Part shown: positions 18,942 through 29,531 of the stretch, piece by piece
Position numbering within the stretch: the stretch's first letter is position 1
How the letters are laid out: the number at the start of each line of letters is the position of its first letter
From: an uncultured Clostridium sp.
Lineage (GTDB): Bacteria; Bacillota; Clostridia; TANB77; CAG-508
DNA: 64,000 nucleotides
Assembly: GCA_947648905.1 (NCBI GenBank)
Contig: CANSPP010000001.1
Coordinates: 140,114 to 204,113 of the forward strand
Direction of reading: 5' to 3'
Program-made: the position numbers and the translations under genes
The notes under the pieces: generated by a model
Database searches by the model: none
What the model was told of the DNA's origin: nothing
Seen by the model: only the letters and a program-made list of their open reading frames with translations

Positions 18942-20267
18942 ATGAAATCAAAATCAAGTAAAATAATACTTTTGGTAATAAGCATAGTGATAATTATTAT
19001 TGTTATTATAGCGGGAGTAATATTGATGCTTAATAATAATAAAAAAAGTAATTCAACATATATAGAAGAACCAAAGACAGAAGAAAAAGATAAAGATATA
19101 GAAGTGAAAAAGCAATTAAATATAGACGAATCTGAATATTATGATATTGCTAAATTAGTAAGAGGATACTATGGATTATTAAATAAAAGTAATTATATGA
19201 CAAGAGCAGGAGAAAGTTTTGCAGAAGAGCAATCTGTTAAGGAAAGCATATATAATGTAATAAGTAAGGAATATATTGAAAGAGAAAATATAACAGTAGA
19301 AAAAATATATGACTATGTACCAGATATAAATGAAACAGTAACATTTGTACCAGATGAGATGGAAGTTTCAGAAGGAATGGGAATAGATAAATATTTAGTT
19401 AGTGGAACTTTAATTTACACTCTTGATACAGAAAAATATTCAGAAATTAAGCTTTTTGTAAATGTAGACCATAAAAATAAAACATTTTCTATAGAGCCAA
19501 TGTCAGAACAAGAACAAGCACAAGAAAAGATTGAAATAAATAATTCTGAAGAAGAAATAGCAAAAAATAATAATAATAATTTTGAACCAAGTATAATGAA
19601 TCAACAAGAATTAGTAATGGAAAAATTCAACAATTTAAAATTGTTAATGCAAAGAAAAAGTAAAAAATTATATAATATGTTTGACGAAGAATATAGAAAT
19701 AAAAAATTTGGGAACTATCAAGGATATGTTCAATATATAGAAGATAATTATCAAAGGATATCAACAATGTATCTTACAAAATATAAAGTAGATGAACTTG
19801 ATGGCTATACACAATATGTATGTATAGATAATTACGGAAGATATTGTATTTTCAGAGATGAAACAGTAATAGATGTAGCAATTTTCTTAGATACATATAC
19901 AGCTGACTTACCAGAATTTTTGGAAAAATATAATAAAGCAAAAGAGCAAGAAAAAGTAGGAATGAATATAGAGAAATTTATAAATTCAATAAACGAGCAA
20001 GACTATAAATATGGATATGAACATTTAGACGAAGTGTTTAAAAGAAATAATATGCCAACTCAACAAGATTTTGAAAATTATATTAAAAATAATATGTATG
20101 AAAATAATTCTTTAGAGCACAATGATGTAGAAAAACAAGGAAATACATTTATTTATAAATTAGCTGTAAAAGATGCTAATAATGAGCAGTCAGAACAAAA
20201 GAATTTAACAGTTATTATGCAACTAAAAGAGGAAACAGATTTTGTTATGTCATTTAGTATGGATTAA
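18942..20267 (+). CDS. Membrane-anchored exported protein, unknown, last gene of the T4SS operon
   Basis: The 441-residue protein has one N-terminal helix (about 7-29), an acidic linker, then two or three alpha/beta segments outside the cell. Segments such as KLLMQRKSKKLYNMFDEEYR and FINSINEQDYKYGYEHLDEV repeat an NTF2-like helix pattern and recall the gene at 13087, so the two may share a fold. An AGGGGGA ribosome site precedes the ATG. A hairpin follows the stop. Confidence 0.6.
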   Translation: MKSKSSKIILLVISIVIIIIVIIAGVILMLNNNKKSNSTYIEEPKTEEKDKDIEVKKQLNIDESEYYDIAKLVRGYYGLLNKSNYMTRAGESFAEEQSVKESIYNVISKEYIERENITVEKIYDYVPDINETVTFVPDEMEVSEGMGIDKYLVSGTLIYTLDTEKYSEIKLFVNVDHKNKTFSIEPMSEQEQAQEKIEINNSEEEIAKNNNNNFEPSIMNQQELVMEKFNNLKLLMQRKSKKLYNMFDEEYRNKKFGNYQGYVQYIEDNYQRISTMYLTKYKVDELDGYTQYVCIDNYGRYCIFRDETVIDVAIFLDTYTADLPEFLEKYNKAKEQEKVGMNIEKFINSINEQDYKYGYEHLDEVFKRNNMPTQQDFENYIKNNMYENNSLEHNDVEKQGNTFIYKLAVKDANNEQSEQKNLTVIMQLKEETDFVMSFSMD

Positions 20268-20271
20268 ATTA

Positions 20272-20301
20272 TAGGAGATTACAATCATTTGTAATCTCCT
20301 A
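20272..20301 (+). terminator. Hairpin ending the T4SS operon
   Basis: Perfect 13-bp arms (TAGGAGATTACAA and its complement) close on a 4-base loop. The downstream tract is only moderately T-rich, so its strength as a terminator is uncertain. Confidence 0.65.
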
Positions 20302-20302
20302 C

Positions 20303-20332
20303 TTGCATATTTGTATGTAATTATATTATAAT
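20303..20332 (+). promoter_or_regulatory. Promoter of the ABC exporter operon
   Basis: TTGCAT (20303-20308) and TATAAT (20327-20332) have 18-base spacing, followed by AGGAGG before the ATG at 20357. Confidence 0.65.
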
Positions 20333-20356
20333 ATATTCAAAAATAGGAGGCTTTAT

Positions 20357-21094
20357 ATGATAGAATTAAAGAATATTTCAAAAAGTTATAAAAAAGGACA
20401 AAAGGTAATAGATAATATAAATTTAAAAATTGAAGATGGAGAAATATTTGGATTTTTAGGGCCTAATGGAGCGGGAAAAACAACTACAATAAAAATGATA
20501 ACAGGAATATTAGAAATAGATAAAGGCGATATTTTGGTAGACGGTAAAAGTATAACCAAACAGCCAGTAGAAGCAAAGAAACAGATAGGTTTTGTTCCAG
20601 ATAATCCTGAAATGTTTTTAAAATTAAAAGGAATTGAATATTTAAATTTTATAGCAGATATGTACCAAGTTCCAGTAAATGAAAGAAAAGAGAAAATAGT
20701 AGCTTTATCAAAAGAATTTGATATGTATGATGCGTTAAATAGTAAAATAGAAACATATTCTCATGGAATGAAACAAAAAATTATTGTTATAGGAGTGTTA
20801 TTACATAATCCTAAAAATTGGATTTTGGATGAACCTATGACAGGTTTAGACCCCAAAGCAGCTTTTGAATTAAAAGAAAAAATGAAACAACATGCAAAAG
20901 AGGGAAATACAATATTTTTTTCTACACATGTATTAGAAGTTGCAGAAAAGTTATGTGATAAAATTGCAATAATAAACGATGGAAAAATAATTCTTGTAGG
21001 TGATTATAATGAGATAAAAGAAGAATTTAAAGATAATACTTCTTTAGAAGAAATATTTATGGAGATAACAAAAAATGATAAGAAAAATAACTAG
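20357..21094 (+). CDS. ABC transporter ATP-binding protein
   Basis: The 245-residue protein has Walker A GFLGPNGAGKTTTIKM (about 33-48), a signature YSHGMKQKI (about 134-142), Walker B NWILDEPMTGLDP and the switch histidine in FFSTHVLEVA. It is an ABC-2 type export ATPase pairing with the permease whose start lies inside its last codons (20-base overlap). The substrate cannot be read from sequence. Confidence 0.93.
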   Translation: MIELKNISKSYKKGQKVIDNINLKIEDGEIFGFLGPNGAGKTTTIKMITGILEIDKGDILVDGKSITKQPVEAKKQIGFVPDNPEMFLKLKGIEYLNFIADMYQVPVNERKEKIVALSKEFDMYDALNSKIETYSHGMKQKIIVIGVLLHNPKNWILDEPMTGLDPKAAFELKEKMKQHAKEGNTIFFSTHVLEVAEKLCDKIAIINDGKIILVGDYNEIKEEFKDNTSLEEIFMEITKNDKKNN

Positions 21095-22769
21095 TTTAAC
21101 AAAGGTATTTTTAAAAAATATAGATAAAGATTTTAGAATATTTAATAAAAAAAAGAAAGAAAAATTAAAAAATTCAAACTTCTTTTGGATGATTATAATA
21201 ATAGCAATAGCAGTAGCTTTTTTGAGCTATAGGGCAATTGAATTTTTTAATTCAATTGGACAACCTAGAATTTTTTTAACTTTATATTTTATTATTTTAA
21301 CGATATTTTTATTATTTGAAATTATATTAGTTGCAATGAACGTGCTCTTCTTTTCAAAAGAATTAGAGTATGTGTTGCCAATGCCAATTTCATCAGTAGA
21401 ATTATTACTCGCAAAATATGCTGTTCTTTTAGTGATGACATATATAACAGAATTAATATTTGCAGTTGTTCCATTAACCATTTATGGACTAATGACACAT
21501 ATCTCTTTATTATATTTTTTAGTAATGCCTATCGTATTAATGATATTTCCAGCTTTATTAGTTACAATTATTAGTACTATAATAATTGTATTAATGAGAT
21601 GTTTTAGAATTATAAAAAATAAAAATATATATCAAACAATAATTACTAGTTTATTATTACTTTTAGTTTTAGTATTTGAGAGCATTATTATGAATACATT
21701 TTCAGTTAATAAAACAATAGAAGTTGAACAGCAAAATACTAATCAGGAATATTCAGAACAACAAGCAATTGAAATGTACAATAAAATGGGAGAAGGCTTT
21801 TTAATAGTAAATCCTTCAATAGAAATATTAATAGCGCCAAATAAAGCAATAAATGTTTTATTTAATTTTGGAAAATTAATTATATATAATTTAATAGGAT
21901 TTTTAATATTTTTATTAATAGGAAAAAAAGTATATTTAAAAAATATTTTAATTGGAACGACAAATATTGTATCAAATAAAAAAAATAATAGTGAAATTAA
22001 ATATGAAAATAAAAATAAAAAAATGGGGAGAGCATATGTAGAAAAAGATTTTAAACAACTATTAAGAACACCAACATTTTTTATGCAATTAATATTACCA
22101 GTTGTATTAATATTAATATCTGCAATTATTATAGGAAGCTTTATCATACCTATTATAGACAGTATGATAAAAAGTGATGAAACAATAAAAGAGGCTTTAA
22201 GTAGTATAGAAGTTAATACAACTATGATATGTATTGTTTTATGTGTATTACAAGTTCTTTTCTCTATGTCTGGATTGTCTTTAACAGCAATTTCAAGAGA
22301 AGGAAAAAGTGCTATATATCTAAAATATATGCCAATGGAATTATATAAACAATTCATATATAAAAACACGTTGCAGATTATTTTAAATTTTATTGTTTCA
22401 GTAGTAGTACTAGGAATAATATATTTATTAATTTCCCAAATAGGTATTATAGAAATTTTACTTATTTTTGCAATATCCATATTTATGAGTTTTATAAATA
22501 GTTTTCTTATGCTAGTAGTAGATTTAAAAAGACCAATACTAAATTGGGATTCAGAATATCAGATAACAAAAAATAATCCTAATAAAATATTTCAATATGT
22601 GTTTATGATTATTATGATATTAGGATTAATGTATTTGGCCAAGATATTAGGGGAAGTTAATATTATTTGTGCTTTAGGAATACAGTTGCTATTATTTATA
22701 GTTATATTTTTTATAATAAATATTTTAATTAAAAAAAATATAAAAAAGTTATTTTCAGAAATAATTTAA
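21075..22769 (+). CDS. ABC-2-type exporter permease
   Basis: The 564-residue polytopic protein has about ten to twelve hydrophobic segments and a polar central stretch (about 300-330) followed by [19 protein letters not shown], the layout of clostridial two-half ABC export permeases. It is translationally coupled to the ATPase gene. The stop overlaps the stop of the convergent J-domain gene by 3 bases, leaving no room for a terminator between them. Confidence 0.85.
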   Translation: MIRKITSLTKVFLKNIDKDFRIFNKKKKEKLKNSNFFWMIIIIAIAVAFLSYRAIEFFNSIGQPRIFLTLYFIILTIFLLFEIILVAMNVLFFSKELEYVLPMPISSVELLLAKYAVLLVMTYITELIFAVVPLTIYGLMTHISLLYFLVMPIVLMIFPALLVTIISTIIIVLMRCFRIIKNKNIYQTIITSLLLLLVLVFESIIMNTFSVNKTIEVEQQNTNQEYSEQQAIEMYNKMGEGFLIVNPSIEILIAPNKAINVLFNFGKLIIYNLIGFLIFLLIGKKVYLKNILIGTTNIVSNKKNNSEIKYENKNKKMGRAYVEKDFKQLLRTPTFFMQLILPVVLILISAIIIGSFIIPIIDSMIKSDETIKEALSSIEVNTTMICIVLCVLQVLFSMSGLSLTAISREGKSAIYLKYMPMELYKQFIYKNTLQIILNFIVSVVVLGIIYLLISQIGIIEILLIFAISIFMSFINSFLMLVVDLKRPILNWDSEYQITKNNPNKIFQYVFMIIMILGLMYLAKILGEVNIICALGIQLLLFIVIFFIINILIKKNIKKLFSEII

Positions 22770-23359
22770 AAAATATTAATTATTTCTTGTATAATACTAT
22801 TTTTTAAAATAAAATCTCTTACAAAAGGAAGTTGCCATAAGAATAATAAAATTAAAATAGTTAGTAATGCTGCTATAAAATTTTTAAAATAATCTTTTGG
22901 CTCTTTCTTATATTTAATTCTATAACCTCTATTTTTTAAATCTTGAATATACGCATCGTGATAAGCTTGTTCCCTAGCTTTTCTAATTTGTTCCTCTTTA
23001 TAGTTGTTTTGTGATGTTGCATCATTAGTAGGTTCATTATATGAGTTTTTTTGTTCTGTAAAAGAATTTTCATATTGATTTCTTAAAAATTCATTTTCTT
23101 TAGATAATTTAGAAAGATTTTCTTCCAACATAGCATAATTATCAACAATAGTTAGGTCATATTTTTTGCGTTTTTCTTCATCAGATAAAGTTTCGTATGC
23201 CTCATTAATTAACTTTAATTTCTCTTCATATAAATGCTTCACATCATCATTTTGTAAATCAGGATGATATTTTTTTGCTAAAGTAGTATAAGCTTTTTTT
23301 ATAATTTCAGGAGAAGCATTTTTATCAACTTCTAATATTTCATAATAATTTTGTTTCAT
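22766..23359 (-). CDS. Membrane-anchored J-domain protein
   Basis: The start is the ATG at 23359 after AAAGGAG, giving 197 residues. The longer in-frame ORF upstream has no ribosome site. Residues 1-65 are a J domain ([23 protein letters not shown] motif in KKYHPDLQ), then a polar middle and one membrane helix near 165-185. There is no Gly/Phe region or zinc finger, so it is not classical DnaJ. It presumably recruits DnaK to the membrane. Confidence 0.88.
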   Translation of the reverse strand: MKQNYYEILEVDKNASPEIIKKAYTTLAKKYHPDLQNDDVKHLYEEKLKLINEAYETLSDEEKRKKYDLTIVDNYAMLEENLSKLSKENEFLRNQYENSFTEQKNSYNEPTNDATSQNNYKEEQIRKAREQAYHDAYIQDLKNRGYRIKYKKEPKDYFKNFIAALLTILILLFLWQLPFVRDFILKNSIIQEIINIF

Positions 23360-23509
23360 AGAATACTCCTTTAGAAATAATATAACACAAAAAGGAAATA
23401 ACTTCAATGCAATTTTGATGCATTTTGGGACAGCGGAAAAATTCATCAAAAATTATTACAATGTTATAACAAGAATTAAAAAATATGCATAAGATAGAGG
23501 GGTGATAGT

Positions 23510-24379
23510 ATGGGAAATGGTTTGTGTTTAGCAGGTGGAGGAGTAAAAGGAGCTGCACATATTGGGGCAATAAAAGCATTAGAAGAAGCGGGAATAAAAT
23601 TTGATTATGTAGGTGGAACATCGTCAGGAAGTATAGTAGCATGTTTGTATGCCTGCGGTTTTACATCAGATGAAATGTATAATATTTTTAAAAAGTATTG
23701 TAAAAAAATTAAATATGTAGATCCATTAAATATTATTAAATTAATTTTAGGTTTAATATTTACAGGAAAAATTACAATAGAAGGATTAAATTCTGGAAGG
23801 CAAATAGAAAAATTGATAAATAATGTCTGTAATCAAAAAGGAATAAAAAATATAGAAGATATAAAAATTCCATTAGCGATACCAAGTGTAAATTTAGAAA
23901 GTGGGGAAGTAATTTGTTTTACTTCTTGTAAATTTAGAAATAAAACATCAGATAAGACTAAATTTGTAAATAATGTTGAAATAGGAAAGGCTGTAAGAGC
24001 AAGTTGTAGTTACCCTGTTGTGTTTGCACCATGTACATATAAAAATGCTAAATTAATTGATGGAGGAATTAGAGAAAATGTACCTTGGAAAGAGCTTAAA
24101 TTTCTTGGGGCTGATAAAGTGCTTAGTATTATGTTTGAAGAAAAAGAAAATACTAATCAAGACAAGAACTTAGTGGAAATTGCTAGTAGGTCGATTAATT
24201 TACTTTGTAGAGAGTTATCAAATTACGAGATGCAAGGAGAAGACTATATAGTTAAAATAAAAAGCAATAAAGTTGGACTTTTAGATATGAGTAAAATTGA
24301 TGAGTTATATAAATTAGGATATGAAGAGACAAAAAAATATATAAAACTTTTTGGGACAGAGCAAAAAAGTTTTAATTAA
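23510..24379 (+). CDS. Patatin-like phospholipase
   Basis: The 289-residue protein has the oxyanion loop LAGGGVKGAAHIG (about 6-18), the nucleophile elbow GGTSSGSIVA (GxSxG, about 34-43) and the catalytic aspartate in LIDGGIRENVP. All patatin active-site elements are present. It is a serine acyl hydrolase on lipids, cytosolic or peripheral as there is no signal peptide. The start follows a GGGGTGA site. Repeats of the GGGAC family lie directly after its stop. Confidence 0.93.
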   Translation: MGNGLCLAGGGVKGAAHIGAIKALEEAGIKFDYVGGTSSGSIVACLYACGFTSDEMYNIFKKYCKKIKYVDPLNIIKLILGLIFTGKITIEGLNSGRQIEKLINNVCNQKGIKNIEDIKIPLAIPSVNLESGEVICFTSCKFRNKTSDKTKFVNNVEIGKAVRASCSYPVVFAPCTYKNAKLIDGGIRENVPWKELKFLGADKVLSIMFEEKENTNQDKNLVEIASRSINLLCRELSNYEMQGEDYIVKIKSNKVGLLDMSKIDELYKLGYEETKKYIKLFGTEQKSFN

Positions 24380-24383
24380 AGAT

Positions 24384-24475
24384 GTGTCCCAGATTGGACA
24401 AAATGTCCAAAAGGAAACGTCCCCAATTGGACATTTGCAAATAGGGACAAAGGGGAAACGTCCCCAAATGTCCCT
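24384..24475. repeat. Tandem GGGAC-type intergenic hairpin repeats
   Basis: Two related units lie between the patatin and dehydratase-activase genes. The second (24443-24475) is nested: outer arms AGGGACA/TGTCCCT and an inner arm GGGGA/TCCCC. A 33-base near-copy with two differences lies at 33744-33776. The first unit (24384-24436) carries the variant GGACA/TGTCC arms and the same AAACGTCCCCAA core. Confidence 0.8.
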
Positions 24476-24482
24476 ATTATTT

Positions 24483-27400
24483 TTAATTTACTTTTATTTC
24501 TTCTTTTTTAGAAGTACTATCAGTCGTTGATGTATTTTCTTTCTCTAAAGCTTTTTTTGCATTAGTTTTAGTTTTTAAATTGTCCTTAGCTACAGTCATA
24601 AGAAGTTTAATTCTATTAGCTTGGTTAGCTTCGCTAGCTCCTGGGTCATAATCGACAGGAGAGATATTAGCATCTGGATATTTACTTCTAATTGTTTTTA
24701 TAACACCTTTACCAACAACGTGATTTGGTAAGCAAGCAAATGGTTGAACACATATAATGTTTGGTATGTCGTGTTCGATGTATTCAATCATTTCAGCTGT
24801 TAAGAACCAACCTTCACCAGTCTGATTTCCAATTGATAATACGTCTTTTACTTTGCTTTCTAAGTGCCATATATCACAAGGTGGTAAATAGTTTTTCTTA
24901 GAGTTAGCTAATGCTATTTTTACGTCTTTTTCTAATAAGTCTATTAATTTAATAGCGGTTTTCATTAATTTAGATGATGTTTTATTTGTGTTTAATAAGC
25001 TATTAAATGTAATTTTATGAGTACACATAAATTTAGCAAATCCCATAAAGTCTGGTAAAATTACTTCTGCTCCTTCTTTTTCAAGAAGGTCTGCAACAAA
25101 GTTGTTTCCAAATGGATGATATTTAATTAAAACTTCTCCAACTATACCAACTCTAGGTTTTTCTACAGATGTGTCTAGTTCTATTTTTTCAAAGTCGTTT
25201 ACAATGTCATAAATACTTTGTTTAAATTCTTTATTTGTTGATTTTTTCAATAATTGTTTGCATTTTTTCATCCATTTATCAAATAATGCTTTTGTTTCGC
25301 CTTTGTTTACTTCATATGCTCTATTTTTTGTTAACATTTTTTGAAGTAAATCACCATAGACAACCATTTTTAAAAGTCTATCAGCCATAGGAATTGTAAG
25401 TTTAAATCCAGGCATTTTTTCCATTCCAACAATATTAAATGAAATTACTGGTACGTGTCCAAAGCCTGCGTCTTTTAGAGCTTTTCTAATAAAACCAATA
25501 TAGTTTGTTGCTCTACATCCTCCACCTGTTTGAGACATAATTAAAGCTGTTTTATTTAAGTCATATTCTCCAGATTGTAAAGCTTCTATAAATTGCCCAG
25601 TTACTAGAATTGATGGATAACAAGCATCATTATTTACATATTTTAATCCAGTTTCTACTGTTTTTTGTGTACATTCTCTTAATAATTTAACTTTATATCC
25701 AGAAGATTCCACAGCAGATTCTAGTAATTCAAAATGTATTGGAGCCATTTGTGGTATTAAAATTGTGTAATCTTTTCTCATTTCCTTTGTAAAGATGTTT
25801 CTCTTTAATCCGTAGTCCCCATCGGCTTTTTCTTGTACTTTTTCTTGTTCACGTTTTTTCATACTTGCAATAAGTGAACGGATACGAATTCTAACTGCAC
25901 CTAAATTGTTTACTTCATCTATTTTTATTAATGTATACATTTTGTTGAAGCTTGATAAGATTTCTTCAACTTGGTCTGTTGTAACAGCATCAACACCACA
26001 TCCAAAAGAGTTAAGTTGTACTAATTCTAAGCAATCGTGTTTTCCTACAAAGTCTGCTGCTGCGTAAAGCCTTGCGTGATATACCCATTGGTCAACAACT
26101 CTTATAGGACGTTTTGCTTCTGATTTATCAGAAATGCTATCTTCTGTTAAAACAGCTAAACCTAAAGATGTTATTAAAGTGTCAATTCCATGGTTTATTT
26201 CAGGGTCTATATGATATGGACGTCCTGCTAAAACAATTCCCTTTAAGTTATTTTCTTCTAGGTATCTAACAGTTTCTAATCCTTTTGTGCGTATGTCGTG
26301 TTTACATTTTTGATATTCAGCTTCTGCTTTATCAGCTGCTTCTTCTAATTCTTTCCTTGTAAAGTTATATTGTTTAAATTCGTCTAATTCTAACAATTTT
26401 TTAACTAGATTTTTCTTTTCAAAAGGCAAGAATGGATTTAAGAATTTTATTGATGAGTCTTTTAATCCTTCTACATTATTTTTTAAAACTTCTGAATAAG
26501 ATATTACAATTGGGCAGTTGTAGCGGTTGTCAGCTTTTTCATATTCTTTTCTAGAGTATGGCATACAAGGATAGAAAATTGTTTTAATTCCTTGTTCTAA
26601 TAAGCTTTCAATATGACCATGAGAAAGTTTTGCAGGGTAGCAAACAGATTCAGATGGCATAGATTCCATTCCTTTTTCATATGTAGCACGATTACTTTTT
26701 TCTGATAATATAACTCTAAATCCAAGGCTAGTTAAGAATGTGAACCAGAAAGGATAATCTTCATACATATTCAAAACTCTAGGGATACCGATAGTTCCAC
26801 GTATTGAATATTGTTCTTCTAAAGGTTTATAATCAAATATTCTTTCATACTTATATTGAACTAAATTTGGTAATTTCTTTGATTTTGTAACAATTCCAGC
26901 ACCCTTTTCACAACGGTTACCAGAAACGTGAATTTGTCCATTGCTAAATTTATTAATTGTTAATTTACAATGATTTTCACAATTGTTACAACGTGTATGT
27001 GTTACTTTTATTTGTAATTTATCTAATTCATCTAATTTTAATATAGATGAGTAATATTCCATATCTAAGTTTGCTTCATATTGTTCTTTTGAAAGTAGAG
27101 CCATACCATAAGCTCCCATAAGCCCAGAGATATCTGGTCTTACAACATCTTTTCCAACTATTAATTCAAATGCTCTAAGAACGGCATCATTGTAAAAAGT
27201 ACCACCTTGTACAACAATATGTTTTCCAAGTGTTTCAACATCTCTAACTTTCATAACTTTTTGAATAGCATTTTTTATAACAGAATATGAAAGTCCACTT
27301 GAAATGTCTCCAACTGAATATCCTTCTTTTTGAGCCTGTTTTATTTTTGAATTCATAAATACAGTACATCTTGAACCTAAATCAACAGGTGTTTTTGATT

Positions 27401-28817
27401 TTATTGCCTCTTTTACAAATTCAGAAATTTCTATATTTAAGCTTTTTGCAAATGTTTCAATAAATGAACCACAACCTGAAGAACAAGCTTCGTTTAACAT
27501 GATGTTATCGATAGAACCATTTTTCATTCTAATATATTTCATATCTTGTCCACCAATATCAACAATACTTGTAACATTTGGCTCGAATTTTTTTGCTGCT
27601 GTATAGTGTGCAATTGTTTCGATTTCATTTAAATCTACGTTTAAAGCTGTTTGAATTAGTTTTTCGCCATATCCTGTAACTCCACTATACCTAAGCTTTG
27701 CAGTGCTTGGTAAAACTGCATATAGTTTTCTTAACATATTCATAACACTTTTTAATGGATTTCCTTCGTTGCTTCCATATAATGAATATAATAAGTTTCC
27801 TTCTGTATCAATTAAAACCAATTTTGTTGTTGTAGAACCTGCATCTATTCCTAAATAACAGTCTCCTTCATAACCTTCTAAATCTTTTTTACTAACTGTA
27901 TTTTTGTTATGTCTTTCTTTAAATTTTTCATATTCATCTGCATTTTTAAATAATGGGTCTAATGGTTTAGATGTGTTATCATGTGATGTTTTTAGTGTTT
28001 CTATTTTTTTAGATAACTCATCAGGTGTAATTTCTTCACTATTTATAGAATCTAATGCAGCACCTTTTGCTACTAATAGGTGAGCTTCTTCTGGTACAAT
28101 TATTTCATCATCAGTTAGTTCTAGAGTTTCAATAAATCTAGTACGTAGTTCAGATAGATAATTTAAAGGACCACCTAAAAATGCAACATTTCCTCTAATT
28201 GGTCTACCACAAGCAAGTCCACTTATAGTTTGATTTACAACTGCTTGGAATATAGAAGCTGCAATATCTTCTTTTGCTGCTCCCTCATTAATTAAAGGTT
28301 GTATATCTGTTTTTGCAAAAACTCCACAACGTGATGCAATTGGATAAATTGTTTTATAGTTTTTAGCAAGCTCGTTTAAACCTGCTGTATCAGTATGTAA
28401 TAACGAAGCCATTTGGTCTAAAAATGCTCCTGTACCACCTGCGCAAGTTCCATTCATACGTTGCTCAATTGATTGGTCAAAATATATAATTTTAGCGTCT
28501 TCTCCACCAAGTTCTATAACAACGTCTGTTTTAGGGATATACTTTTCAACAGCACGTTTACAAGAAACAACTTCTTGAATAAAGTCGACTCCTAAAAATT
28601 TTGCTGCTGACATTGCTCCAGAACCAGTAAGCGCAATTGTAAATGTGTTTAGTGGGTATTTTGCAAGTAAATCTTCTAATACATTGCATACTGTATTTTT
28701 TGTGTCTGAGAAGTGTCTTTGATAGTTTTTATATATTGTATTTTTGTTTTTATCCATAACGATAATTTTAACTGTTGTTGAACCTACATCTAGTCCAACG
28801 TGTAATATTTCATTCAT
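24483..28817 (-). CDS. 2-hydroxyacyl-CoA dehydratase activase-type giant protein (BadF/HgdC ATPase, DUF2229-like)
   Basis: The start at 28817 follows AAAGGAG and gives 1444 residues. Two ASKHA ATPase modules are seen: GLDVGSTTVKIIVMD with GGTGAFLDQM (about 1-270), and LGIDAGSTTTKLVLID with ACSSGCGSFIETFA (about 320-600). They are followed by a cysteine cluster (HTRCNNCENHCKL) and large domains like the DUF2229/HgdB-type regions. This fusion is common in anaerobic Firmicutes and is annotated as an acyl-CoA dehydratase activase-related protein. The substrate is unknown. No separate dehydratase subunits are next to it. Confidence 0.88.
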   Translation of the reverse strand: MNEILHVGLDVGSTTVKIIVMDKNKNTIYKNYQRHFSDTKNTVCNVLEDLLAKYPLNTFTIALTGSGAMSAAKFLGVDFIQEVVSCKRAVEKYIPKTDVVIELGGEDAKIIYFDQSIEQRMNGTCAGGTGAFLDQMASLLHTDTAGLNELAKNYKTIYPIASRCGVFAKTDIQPLINEGAAKEDIAASIFQAVVNQTISGLACGRPIRGNVAFLGGPLNYLSELRTRFIETLELTDDEIIVPEEAHLLVAKGAALDSINSEEITPDELSKKIETLKTSHDNTSKPLDPLFKNADEYEKFKERHNKNTVSKKDLEGYEGDCYLGIDAGSTTTKLVLIDTEGNLLYSLYGSNEGNPLKSVMNMLRKLYAVLPSTAKLRYSGVTGYGEKLIQTALNVDLNEIETIAHYTAAKKFEPNVTSIVDIGGQDMKYIRMKNGSIDNIMLNEACSSGCGSFIETFAKSLNIEISEFVKEAIKSKTPVDLGSRCTVFMNSKIKQAQKEGYSVGDISSGLSYSVIKNAIQKVMKVRDVETLGKHIVVQGGTFYNDAVLRAFELIVGKDVVRPDISGLMGAYGMALLSKEQYEANLDMEYYSSILKLDELDKLQIKVTHTRCNNCENHCKLTINKFSNGQIHVSGNRCEKGAGIVTKSKKLPNLVQYKYERIFDYKPLEEQYSIRGTIGIPRVLNMYEDYPFWFTFLTSLGFRVILSEKSNRATYEKGMESMPSESVCYPAKLSHGHIESLLEQGIKTIFYPCMPYSRKEYEKADNRYNCPIVISYSEVLKNNVEGLKDSSIKFLNPFLPFEKKNLVKKLLELDEFKQYNFTRKELEEAADKAEAEYQKCKHDIRTKGLETVRYLEENNLKGIVLAGRPYHIDPEINHGIDTLITSLGLAVLTEDSISDKSEAKRPIRVVDQWVYHARLYAAADFVGKHDCLELVQLNSFGCGVDAVTTDQVEEILSSFNKMYTLIKIDEVNNLGAVRIRIRSLIASMKKREQEKVQEKADGDYGLKRNIFTKEMRKDYTILIPQMAPIHFELLESAVESSGYKVKLLRECTQKTVETGLKYVNNDACYPSILVTGQFIEALQSGEYDLNKTALIMSQTGGGCRATNYIGFIRKALKDAGFGHVPVISFNIVGMEKMPGFKLTIPMADRLLKMVVYGDLLQKMLTKNRAYEVNKGETKALFDKWMKKCKQLLKKSTNKEFKQSIYDIVNDFEKIELDTSVEKPRVGIVGEVLIKYHPFGNNFVADLLEKEGAEVILPDFMGFAKFMCTHKITFNSLLNTNKTSSKLMKTAIKLIDLLEKDVKIALANSKKNYLPPCDIWHLESKVKDVLSIGNQTGEGWFLTAEMIEYIEHDIPNIICVQPFACLPNHVVGKGVIKTIRSKYPDANISPVDYDPGASEANQANRIKLLMTVAKDNLKTKTNAKKALEKENTSTTDSTSKKEEIKVN

Positions 28818-28991
28818 AATAAAGTCTCCTTTTCTGGACATATAATCATTACGTCTAACACCCCTAATTGTATATGGAAAATGCGATTTTGTCAAATGGT
28901 AAAAACTGTTAAAAAGTTAAGGCAAATAGTTCTAAAAAGGACAAACAAATAATAATATTGATAATAAATAAAACGAATTAAGGAGGAACAT

Positions 28992-29531
28992 ATGAAAAAC
29001 AAAAAAATAATTACAATATTTTCAATATTATTAATAATAGTATTAGTAGGAGGATTTTTTGCAATAAAATATGCAAAAGAGCAAAAAAAGGCGGAGGAAG
29101 AACAACAAGAGTACACACCACAAGAAGAAATTTCGGAAGAACAATCAAAGCAAACTATAGTAAGTTTATATTTTCTAAATAAAGAAACAAAAGAATTAGT
29201 ACCAGAAGCAAGACTTGTAAATATAAAAGAAATAGTAAATGCACCATATGATACATTAATAAATTTATTAATAGCAGGTCCAAAAAGTGAAAAACAAGAA
29301 AAATTAATTCCTAATGACACAAAATTACTAAAAACTTTTATGGAAGCAGATACTATAACATTAGATTTTTCAGCTGAATTTTTAAATTATGATAAAACAG
29401 ATGAAAAAGGAAAAGAAAATTTAATAAATAGTATAGTAAATACTTTAACTCAATTAACAGAAGTAAATAAAGTAAAAATATTAATAGATGGAAACCCAAG
29501 TGATGAGTTTAGTGATACATATACTATTTAA
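28992..29531 (+). CDS. GerMN-domain exported protein (GerM-like)
   Basis: The 179-residue protein has an N-terminal membrane helix (about 5-25), a Glu/Gln linker, and a GerMN domain starting at VSLYFLNKETKELVPEAR and including NAPYDTLINLLIAGP and TITLDFSAEF. GerM proteins act in sporulation and germination on the outer face of the membrane. The start follows AAGGAGG. It is divergent from the giant activase gene. Confidence 0.85.
   Translation: MKNKKIITIFSILLIIVLVGGFFAIKYAKEQKKAEEEQQEYTPQEEISEEQSKQTIVSLYFLNKETKELVPEARLVNIKEIVNAPYDTLINLLIAGPKSEKQEKLIPNDTKLLKTFMEADTITLDFSAEFLNYDKTDEKGKENLINSIVNTLTQLTEVNKVKILIDGNPSDEFSDTYTI

Noticed and set aside
24384-24475. A CRISPR array from the repeated GGGAC units.
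   Set aside because: Only two non-identical palindromic units, no regular spacers and no cas genes.
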